Source: Sphaerosporella brunnea
Taxonomy: Eukaryota; Ascomycota; Pezizomycetes; Pezizales; Pyronemataceae
Length of the DNA: 64,000 nt
Assembly: GCA_008704415.1 (NCBI GenBank)
Contig: VXIS01000104.1
Coordinates: forward strand, 1 to 64,000
Direction of reading: 5' to 3'
Below are positions 55,650 to 64,000 of this stretch, piece by piece (position 1 is the first letter of the stretch; each line of letters starts with the position of its first letter). Position numbers and translations under genes: made by a program. The notes under the pieces were generated by a model, which had not been told where the DNA came from, ran no database searches, and saw only the letters and a program-made list of their open reading frames with translations.

Positions 55650-57417
55650 TGCGGGGGCGGCGGGAGGCGGGTGTGATGCTGATGCTTGTGTGTGCGTGCT
55701 TTTGTGCTTTTCTCTTTTTTTTTCCCTTTGCGTTTGTTGGTATAGACATCGAGCGCGTCGACGGAGGATTGGGGGGGCGGGGAATGATGTTTTTTACTGG
55801 GCTACTGCTATTACTGTGTTGCTGCTGCTGCTGCGATTTGTGATGTCTGTGTGAGAGAGACGGAGAAAAGTACAAACCGCGCGCTCTGTACTCGTCCTTT
55901 CTCTGTCACTTCCAACGGAGGATAGCTACATAGCAGGCTGCTAGGGGTAGCTCAGGCTTCCGGTTTCGACATAGCTAAGTATATAAGAAACCTCGCGGGG
56001 GGGGGGGGATAAACGGTCCGGCACAGCGTTACTGCTATTTACCTCAAAAAAATTAAAAAAAAAATTCCAATGCAACAACGAAACACACAGAAAAAAAAAA
56101 AAACAGGCACAGCACGCCATGCTGTAAATAGTTCAAGTTTTTTTTTTTTTTTTTTTTTAATTTTTTTTACTCCCTAAAAATTGATAAAATATAATCCACA
56201 TTAACCACCAACCCCTCACCGCTCAACTCCGAACCCGTAGAGAATTTTTGGGGAATCAGTTGTTTTATTTTTTTTTTTTTATTTTTATTTTTTATTTTTT
56301 TTGTGCTTGTTTGTTGTCCGTGGTGGCTCTATTGCCTTATTGCATATCCAGAACACGAACGCAGCAGAATGCGCACAGGTAGGCGGCGGGGCGAGTTGAT
56401 TCAAAATACTAGTATAACCTGGTCTAGAAAGCGGCGCTGGATCGCTACGACGTGTGTGTCTCTGTTCCAGTTCACGGGAAGTCACTCGGATGCCTCCACT
56501 TCAGCCACAAGCCACAAACCACCCACCTCTCGTCCCAACTCTCGTGCGAGTGCGAAACACCCCCTCAACAACATATGCATGATAACATACATACTCGTGG
56601 CCGGCATCCCCCCCCCCAGAAAAAAAAAAAAACGCTGGTGGGGGTCTCTGAAGACAAGCATCGGAGGAGGCGTCATACTACATCGTCTACATCGACGACT
56701 TTACAACATACACGGAAGGATACTTCTTAGTCACGAAAGGAGCTGCCGAAATCGTCTCGAAATTCAAAAACCTCAAGGCAGCAGTCGAAAACAAGGGCTA
56801 TTTCATCAGACGTTTTCGCTGCGACATTTGAACCGTAATTGAGCAGCTCAATGATTTCTTCTCCTTCGAGCAAGTTTCAGCCCCACCAACACCACCACCA
56901 CCATCACCACCACCTGCTGCTGTTTTCTAAATGTCGGCTGGCCACAAGTAAAGTAGGTATGATAATCTGTGCGTTCCACTCATTCTATGTGAGTACTACC
57001 ACCACCTACGTACAAGCCCCTTGCGCCCGGCCCCCACCCAAGCCCCCACCAATCAATCCCCCCAAAACAAACACCAACTCATCTCATCCCATCCCAAAGA
57101 ATGTCATAAGCCATACCATATCATATCCCATCAAATTCGTCGCGTGTGTGTGCCAACATATCTACCATGAAAAGAAAAAAGAAAAAAGAAATCCAAAAAA
57201 ACGCAGAGATTCGAGATGGTATTACGCCGTTTGCAAAAAAAAAAAAAAAAAAAAAAAAGATGACAACAAATCAAAAACCATCGCTAGTTCCTTCTCCCCC
57301 TGACAACGGAGACCAAGAGAAAAAAGCAAGGCAACCTCCCACGCCCACCCACCTCCCTGCAACCCGCAGAGAGACATTTTGCACATTTTTGCTTTCGTTC
57401 CTGCATCCTTCACCGCG
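55650..57417. other. Long intergenic stretch with many homopolymers
   Basis: No gene supported. It contains a G-run at 56000-56010, several poly-A and poly-T tracts (56048-56160, 56262-56310, 57230-57260) and a C-run at 56609-56617. Frames of up to 179 codons are motif-free. Confidence 0.6.
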
Positions 57418-58541
57418 CTAACGGCGCCCATGGTGCGGGTGTCCGCTTTCCGAACTCGAAGAGCTCGAGCTAGAACTGGAACTCTCGGATGTGGAGGTAG
57501 TGTACGAAGTGCTATCAGTAATATCACTCGTGTAGTACCCGCTCGAGATGTCCGTAGTGCTGTACTTCTCCGAGTGCTGCGTCTTACGTCTGCTAGCAAA
57601 GATGCTAGTGAGGCCAGCGGCGGCACCGCCCAGCAACGCTGCCATTCCCGTTTTCTTCATCCCGGAGGATCCTTGGTGCTCGGTGCCGCCGGCAACGGCG
57701 TGGTGCGAGCCTCTCCTGCGTCCAAACAAGTACCCGAGCAGGCCCGCGCCGGCAGCTGCCTCGGCAACGTGGTGACCGCCGTGACCGCCGCCGCCGCCAC
57801 CAGTGTGGACAACTGTGGTCTCGTGGCCGTGGCCCCACGAGTTCATCCAGCCGAAGAAACTGTTGAAGCCGCGGCGCATGCAGCAGCAGAGGAGGACGAG
57901 CGCAATCAGGAAGAAGGCTCCAAGGATACCACCGACGATTCCGCCAATCTGCGCTGAGGTGAGGCCCTGCGGCGAGCTGTTCCCGCCGATGATGCCGCCC
58001 GAGTTGAAGTCGGTTGTATCACTCGCAGTGGGGACCGGGACGAGGAAGGTGTTGCTGCCTCTTGTGGTCACCGTCATAATAGGAGTCAGACTGTCATTGT
58101 CAGTGTCACGATAACTTCACCAAGTTGAGAGTCAACTCACGTCGGGTAAGATGTGAACCCGGAAGAAATGCCCGTCAGAGTCGGGTAGGATGGCAGCCCA
58201 GAGCTGACGCCGCCGCCGATGACCGTGGTTCCCACAAACACCGATGTTATAGTCTGGACGCCGGTTTGCGTGATGACAAGCGTACTGGTGAAAAACTGCG
58301 TAGCACCACCACCGCCACCGCTGTTGCCGGTATCGTTTATTCCTTGGCCCTCACCACACTGGCTGTTGGCGAATGAAGCGCAGTATTGACTCGTTTTGCA
58401 ACATATTTTGTTACATGCGATGGGGCACGCCTGCGGTTCTGCCAGAGCGAATGCCTCAGGGAGTGCCACGGGCTTCGCAGCGACATGCGAAATCAGCCCG
58501 AGCGATAGCAGCGACAAGCTGGAGACATGTGGTAACCGCAT
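57418..58541 (-). CDS. Six-cysteine secreted-domain single-pass membrane protein
   Basis: Two exons: 58541-58141 and 58090-57418, giving 357 residues. A signal peptide (MRLPHVSSLSLLSLGLISHVAA) is followed by a compact block with six Cys (ACPIAC, KICC, YC, SQC; about residues 38-62). A Gly/Thr/Ser-rich stalk leads to a membrane helix IGGIVGGILGAFFLIALVLL (about 175-197) with a CCCMRR border. The cytosolic part is Gly/His-rich (HTGGGGGGHGGHHVAEAAAG), then a Lys/Arg patch, and ends in a long Ser run before SGHPHHGRR. The cysteine block is not a standard eight-Cys CFEM or WSC domain. The arrangement suggests a surface sensor or adhesin-like receptor, with the His-rich tail possibly metal-binding. 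The 50-base intron (GTGAGT..GACAG) falls in the stalk. Confidence 0.82.
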
Positions 58542-60320
58542 GGCGATGTTTGTTGTGACGGGACGACGGGGAGGAGACGAGCGAGAAGCGAGACTACGTC
58601 TCTATGCAATTGGGAAAAGTTGAGATTTCACCGCCAGTAGAGCCGCGCGCGAGTGGGGGGGTATGAATTGACGGTTGGTTTGTGTGGATCAAAGCGAAAG
58701 TAGTAGTAGTTGTTGTTGTTGTCGTTGTTGTTGTTTTTGTTGATGTTGTTTGTTTCGTTCGAGTCGTAAACGTGACAAGTCGTTAGAAAGTCAAAAATCG
58801 GGAATTGAATAGTGCGGAGTACGGTATCGTGAGAGTAGAGTGGAAAGGGAGAAGAGCGGGAAGAGGAGGAACCGCCAGGTTGGACTGCAGGATGGCCCTC
58901 TAAAGTGCGCAGGCAGCTTTTTGGGGGGGGGGGGGGGGTGGTTTCTGCGTGGCTGGAAGCGGAGGGACAGGACAAGTCAAGAGGGCGAGAAAATGGAGAG
59001 GCGGGAGAGCACATCACACACCACACCAACACAACCACCACCACACACACCCCAACCTCCGTTTAAAGGCTGAACGAGTGACAAACTGGGGCTGATTCGA
59101 TCCATTCTGTCCTCCGCTAGACTGGAAGGGGGAACAGCCCAGGGAGGCAAGGAAGTGCACAGCTGGGAGGGCATGTGTATATTTTCGGCGCATTGCAATC
59201 GGCGGAAGGAGTGACGTCCAATCAGGCACCGCAAATCCCGCAAATCCAGCGTCGAAAAGCACCGAAAGCCTGCCTGGTTGGTGGGTGATGCACGCTGCTG
59301 CTGCCGCCGCTGCAAGGTTGTCCGTCCGACGCAAGTGCGGGCAGGCGGGCGGGACCACAACCCGCCCACTCGAGATGTTCTCTTGCATGGAAAGAACGAA
59401 AGGCGGCGGACATATATAACGAATATCGCCGATTGCTGCTGCTGAAGCTTAAGTTAAGGTGATAAAAAGACGTGCGATTCCCTTCCAATCCTCCTTCTCT
59501 GCCCACGTCCAGCTCGCCAACCAACCCCAGCCGGCGCCTCTTGCCTCGCCTCGCCTCGTTCCGCAAATCTCTGACAACGCATCCACACATCCACGCACAG
59601 GCCCAATCGCGAGTTCCGTACACAGAATGTCTTTCCTCTCTCTCTCTCTGCAGCCGTTGCCAATGATTCTATGTATCTGTTTTTTTTTTTTTGGTCGTGA
59701 AGGTGATGTGTGTGTGTGCCGTTCATCGCGCTTGCAGGGCTTGCAGGCGCGAGCTAAAATGTGCGTGCGCTAAATCGAGTAGACGTGGATGGAGTGATTT
59801 CTTGTGAGTCGATTGAATCAACGGCTTGAATCATTGCTCTCCAAGTTCTGGGGCCGTCGATTGCAGCTGCAACTCTCCCACACAAAAATACACTCGATTG
59901 TCACCCATGGCCATCTAAAGTTGACACCAGTGCGTTGCCCGTTACTTACATACTTACTCACCCTCTGCTCACAAGAGATCCGACTCCCAGCATCAACATG
60001 TCAAACCAAAAGACCACAGCCCATCCCTGCCCCCTTCAAGTATAAGGTGGTGTCCTTACAGAGCAGCAGGCATGCGGAAGAAGCGTAAGAACATCAGGGA
60101 AAACCGAGTTTGAGATGGGGTTTTGGAAGTATGATAGATGCTGAGATATTATGAATCAAATCATAAATTTAAAGAAGTTACTTGTATCTGCTGTTCGCCA
60201 GTGATGTGACCATCACGCGTTATCATTCGTCCTCAAGCGCCCCAAACACCAATAAAAATGCCCATCCTATATCAACCCCCCCCCCCCCTCCTCCTCCTCC
60301 TCCTCCGCCACACACATGCC
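58542..60320. other. Long intergenic stretch
   Basis: No gene supported. It contains a GTT-rich tract at 58700-58750, a G-run at 58921-58938, a T-run at 59681-59692 and a C-run joined to CTC repeats at 60277-60305. Confidence 0.55.
60277..60305 (+). repeat. Poly-C and (CTC)n tract
   Basis: About 13 C followed by CTC units, just beyond the stop side of the F-box/ankyrin gene. Confidence 0.9.
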
Positions 60321-61043
60321 CTAACCCAATCCCCACCCCCACTCCCTCAACACCTCCAACACCTCCCACTTCCCCTCCCTAACCGCAACCCCCCACGCCC
60401 CCTCCGCCCTCGCACCAGCCATCAACAACCGCCTCACCCTGACCGCACACCCGGTCCTAACCGCCATCTCCAACACCCCGACGCCCGCATCATCTCTCTC
60501 CGCCACGCCCGCTCCCGCCTGTAATAGTAAGTCCACACACTCTGCGGCGCCCCGCGCCGTAGCCATAGCCGCATGATGCAGCGCTCCCCTCCCCGCATCA
60601 GTAACCGCATCCACGTCTGCGCCGCTCTCCAACAAGAGCCTCACCAGCTCCGCATCCCCGCGTCTGGCGGCCCAATGCAGCGGCGTCCACCCAGCCGCAT
60701 CGACTTCGTGCACCTGCTGCGGCTGCGGGAGCAGCAGAAGGATCGGCCGCCACAGCCGCCGCGGGGAGGCGCAGATGCTGACGAGGAGCCCCGGCGGCAC
60801 GAAGCAGGGCGAGAAGAGCTGGTGGTTTAGGAGGAAGTGCAGCCGCGGGTGAGTGAGCGTTAGCGCGTGGATCGAGGCCCGCGGGAGCGGCGTGGTGATG
60901 CTGAAGATTAGCTCCGGAGGGAGCGTCAGGAGCGAGGCTTTTGGCGGAGAGGCGTCCGGGGAAGTTATTGTTGTTGAGACGGAGCTGGTAGAGCTGGTGG
61001 AACTGGTGGAGCTGGAGGCTGCGCGGCGGCGCGCGCGAGGCAT
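60321..61043 (-). CDS. F-box and ankyrin-repeat protein
   Basis: Single exon, 240 residues. After a Ser/Thr-rich leader comes an F-box-like segment (SLLTLPPELIFSITTPLPRA, then ALTLTHPRLHFLLN; about 37-73). Ankyrin repeats follow: DAAGWTPLHWAARRGDAELV, RLLLESGADVDAVTDAGRGA, LHHAAMATARGAAECVDLLL, and one or two weaker units to the C-terminus. Such proteins can be substrate adaptors of SCF ubiquitin ligases, with the ankyrin part binding the target. The DNA is very G/C-rich. Start at the ATG at 61043 (MPRARRRAASSS). Confidence 0.8.
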   Translation of the reverse strand: MPRARRRAASSSTSSTSSTSSVSTTITSPDASPPKASLLTLPPELIFSITTPLPRASIHALTLTHPRLHFLLNHQLFSPCFVPPGLLVSICASPRRLWRPILLLLPQPQQVHEVDAAGWTPLHWAARRGDAELVRLLLESGADVDAVTDAGRGALHHAAMATARGAAECVDLLLQAGAGVAERDDAGVGVLEMAVRTGCAVRVRRLLMAGARAEGAWGVAVREGKWEVLEVLREWGWGLG

Positions 61044-61658
61044 GGTACGTGGTTGGTTGCTAGGTAGCTGAGCTGTGCGGAGCTTCTTTATAGCTTGCTG
61101 AAGAAAATTCGCTTTTCTTTAAATATATATATATATAATATACATGTATATATATATGTATCTTTGCTTTTTTGTGTTCCTTTGTCCTGCGGGCACCTGC
61201 AAAGCTTAAGAAGAAGCGAGGAAAAAGCTCGAAGATACTTAGATGGCTGGTGACGCTGACGCACAGCGCGGCAGCGGGGAGCTTGATGAAGATCCCGATT
61301 CGTGTGTGACGGGTGGTCTCGCTGGGCGACGATCTGCAGCGCCGGATGCCCCTCGACAGCAACGACAACAATGACAACAACGACAACGACAACGACTCAT
61401 CCGCCAGCAGACTCAGAACGTGGTGCGAATGGGTTGGTTTTTTCTTCTTCGCAATATAACCTGTTCCCTATCCATCCCATCCATCTATAGAGAGAACCCG
61501 CCTCGGGAACCAACAGAAAAACCACACGCAGATGGTAACCAACTTTTTTCCTTCCCCAAAAATGCCAAACTCCCGCTAACACAATTTTAAAGTAAGAAAA
61601 ACACTAATCAGTATTCCTACATGAAAAAAAAAACAAGTCACACCGATAAGCACGGGTC
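61044..61658. other. Intergenic
   Basis: No gene seen. It carries a (TA)n tract near 61123-61163 and AAC/GAC repeats near 61362-61395 that match nothing coding. Confidence 0.6.
61123..61163 (+). repeat. (TA)n-rich microsatellite
   Basis: TA dinucleotide runs interrupted by CATG, upstream of the F-box/ankyrin gene. Confidence 0.85.
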
Positions 61659-64000
61659 TTATATCAGGCTCTCCCACGCATCCAGTCCCTGCTTCTGCTC
61701 TTCCGGCTTCTTCACACCAATACTGAAGCTGCCCGTGTTTGTTGCGAATGTGCTGGCCTGCAGCGTGGAAGTTGCCGGCTTGGGAACCAGCGGTGCGCCA
61801 AAGTTTGCAAGTTGAATACCGCCGCCCTTCTTGATGCCCCCGGTGCTGCTTCCTCCGAATGCAGGTGCAGATGCTGTGCCAAATCCAGAAGTCGAGGCCG
61901 CACTGCTGCCGCCAAAGTTGAGGTTTGACATCATCTGGTTCATGCTCGGCGTCATGGTGGGCGTAGGCGTGAGCGCGCTCCTTTGATTCATACTTAAAGT
62001 CGATCCCGAAACGTTACTGTTATTGGCTGGGAAAGAGGGTTTCGGTTTTGCAGCCGCAGTCCAGTCGATTCCGCCGCCTGTGTTGTATGAACTGGCCTGA
62101 GGCGTGGGGGATGTCGAGCGGAAGGCAGTAGTAGAACCAAACCCACCCGCGCTGGGCTGCAGCGGCGCAGACATTCTTCCCACCCCAGTAGGTTGCATAG
62201 CCGGGAATGCAGGTTGTGAAGGCGCTAGAACACTGCCCATGGAAGGCACGGTCGGCTGCGTCACCGTTGGGCTCGGAGTAGACCATGAAAACTTCTGCGC
62301 CCCGGTGGTGGTTATAGGCGGCTGCGGGCTCCTCACTCTTGCAGGCACGGAGGCAGTTGTTGATGTCGCGGGAGTGCTGAAGCCGTTACTGGATGCCGGA
62401 GTCGCACTGCTTTGCCAGGCGAAGCCGCCATCATTTGCAGGGACGTCCTTCTTGCCGAGGACGAGTCGTTCGAAGTCACTTTCGCTACCCACGCTGGGAG
62501 ATGCTCTGCCATTCATTGTATGGAGGCCAGGCGCCCCACCAAAGGAAAGGAACTCGCCTGCCGATTGGCCTGTTGTCCCGCTGGATGAGAGCTCTTGAAG
62601 CTTCCGGATTTGCTCAGCCTCGATTTTTTGGCTGAGCGACTTGATGCTGGACATGAAGGCTTTGAACTATTGGCGAGTCAGCGAGAACCAAATCGGGGTT
62701 ACTGAAAGAATGTGAACCTGCTCCAATCCCAATAGCGGCCCAAAACTCATCGTCCACAACGTCGGCAGGATATCCATAGCCACAACCTCTCGGTCGCAGG
62801 TCTTGCCAATTTCATCAAACACCGCCAACGCCTCCATCATCACTGCCGGTTCCTTCGTTTTAATGCCCTTGAGGAGTGGTATCACTTTCTCTTGGACGGT
62901 ATACTTATCCAACACAGGCGCATCCTCTCTCACCTTGCCTTTTTGCTGGATGGGGAGACCATCGAGCCCGTCGCTTGCGCTTAGACTGTCAGACACTTTA
63001 CCCCCGCACAGTACCTTGAACGCCTCGAGCCCGCGAATCTTGATACCCAAGCTGCTCGTCTTGGTGAACACGGCCGCAACCACCGGAAACAAGTCATTCT
63101 TCAACGTGGGGAAGTCAAGCTTTGGCATGATGACGGACAAGCTTCGCAGCGCTACGTCCTGGAGCGCATGAGTAGGCGACTCCAATGCCAGAAACACCAG
63201 TGGCAGAATATCTTCTTTAAATTCTTGCGCCGTCGTCTTCTCTTTGATGAGCGCCAGCCTGGATAGTATCACCGTCAATCCGCCCTCTTTGCCGGCCTCC
63301 CTATCACGCTCAGCAATCTTTGCAGCTGCAGATTTCGGTTCACTTGTCGTGGACGACGCTGGAGCGCCACCAGGAGGTATGAACACCTCTTTTAGTCTCT
63401 TCAAAACCTTCTCGGAAAAGAGGCGCGATGATGCGCTCTCTGCAATCTGGAAAATGTTGGGCAGAACTAGGGCTAATAGAGAGCCATCTCGCAATTCCTC
63501 CACAAGTCCAGGTAGAATTTTCTTCTCCAGAACGCTCTTCGGAAATTGCGGTAATATCTTCTGCAGCCCGCGCATAAACGCTGCCTTTTCCGACGGGGTT
63601 TTTGCAGGGAACTGGTCCAGGAAACGCAATGTAGAGACCAGAATATTGTCAAAGTATTCGCTCTCCTGAAATGCGCGGGCAGTCATGCGGCTGGCGGGCC
63701 GCCGAGTGATAAGCTGCGGCAGTACGCTGGAGGTCAACTGACGAGGTAGAGGGCGGGACGAAAGGAAGCTATTTCCAGCATTGGGCGTAGTTTGGGCCGA
63801 ATTCAACAAACGACGATACGTGGGAGCGGAGTTGTGGGTCTCGAGAGGCGAGTTGTGGGGATGGTTGTAGAGGGCGACGATGAGCATTCCTAGTGAGAAC
63901 AGATCGCACGAGGTCGTAAGGGTCTGATCAAGCATTAAGTCCGGCGCCGCATAATCTAGTTGCAACTGAACGTTCGCAGGCAATCTGGGGTCAAACTGCG
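61659..64000 (-). CDS. SCY1-like pseudokinase, 3' part (runs off the window)
   Basis: Two exons seen: 64000-62718 (continuing beyond the window) and 62666-61659, together about 762 residues of the C-terminal part. The start of the visible part, QFDPRLPANVQLQLDYAAPD, and TTSCDLFSLGMLIVALYNHP are the end of the protein-kinase-like fold of Scy1/SCYL proteins. HEAT-like helical repeats follow (FLDQFPAKTPSEKAAFMRG, LPQFPKSVLEKKILPGLVEE, ALQDVALRSLSVIMPKLDF, VMMEALAVFDEIGKTCD). The C-terminal 300 residues are Ser/Gly/Phe/Pro low complexity and end KKPEEQKQGLDAWESLI. SCY1 proteins act in COPI-dependent Golgi-ER traffic and tRNA export; the N-terminal pseudokinase core and start codon are outside the window. 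The 51-base intron is GTTCAC..CAATAG. Confidence 0.92.

Overview
The window is nuclear DNA of a filamentous ascomycete (Pezizomycotina type). The genes are densely packed on both strands and broken by many introns of about 45-70 bases with GT..AG ends and CTAAC/CTGAC-like branch sites. The gene content is typically fungal: cytochrome c, 60S ribosomal protein L9, a complex I ESSS subunit, a DUF7514 protein, a Dal5-type MFS carrier, a hexose-type MFS carrier, an UNC93-like MFS protein, a ferric reductase and Ser/Thr-rich membrane proteins. The species cannot be named from the sequence alone. Exon boundaries below were read by eye from splice sites, frame continuity and family motifs, so single junctions may be off.

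Layout. Bases 1-4048 form a large imperfect palindrome: two arms of about 1.12 kb around a 1.8 kb loop whose + strand is almost only T and G. The left arm reaches the window edge. Bases 4049-7612 hold only simple repeats. From 7613 to 22521 every convincing gene is on the minus strand: a mucin-like single-pass membrane protein, a multicopper oxidase with a C-terminal hevein-type chitin-binding domain, a proline-rich DUF7514 protein, a ferric reductase and a Dal5-family MFS carrier. A divergent gap leads to a RING-CH membrane protein (plus), which converges on cytochrome c (minus). Next come an unrecognised 440-residue protein (plus), an AKAP7/ASCC1-like 2H-domain protein (minus), a retrotransposon RNase H scrap, an UNC93-like protein (plus), a four-helix membrane protein (minus) and a sugar transporter (minus). 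From 43 to 56 kb genes are mostly on the plus strand: an unknown 308-residue protein, a METTL7-like methyltransferase, dipeptidyl peptidase III, a putative amidoligase, RPL9 and the ESSS subunit, with two weak minus-strand candidates between them. The right end has a Cys-containing membrane protein, an F-box/ankyrin protein and the 3' part of a SCY1-like pseudokinase gene that leaves the window, all on the minus strand.

How the genes work together. There is no biosynthetic cluster and no operon logic. The only thematic groupings are weak: a secreted copper oxidase and a ferric reductase within 8 kb (metal redox at the cell surface), and two respiratory genes (cytochrome c and ESSS) that each carry a CCAAT box upstream. 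The most unusual items are the palindrome with its G/T loop, which may be an assembly or read artefact, and the multicopper oxidase-chitin-binding fusion. In the fusion gene a 42-base in-frame micro-exon carries four copper ligands. Simple repeats and long poly-G/C or poly-A/T tracts are common between genes and inside some introns.
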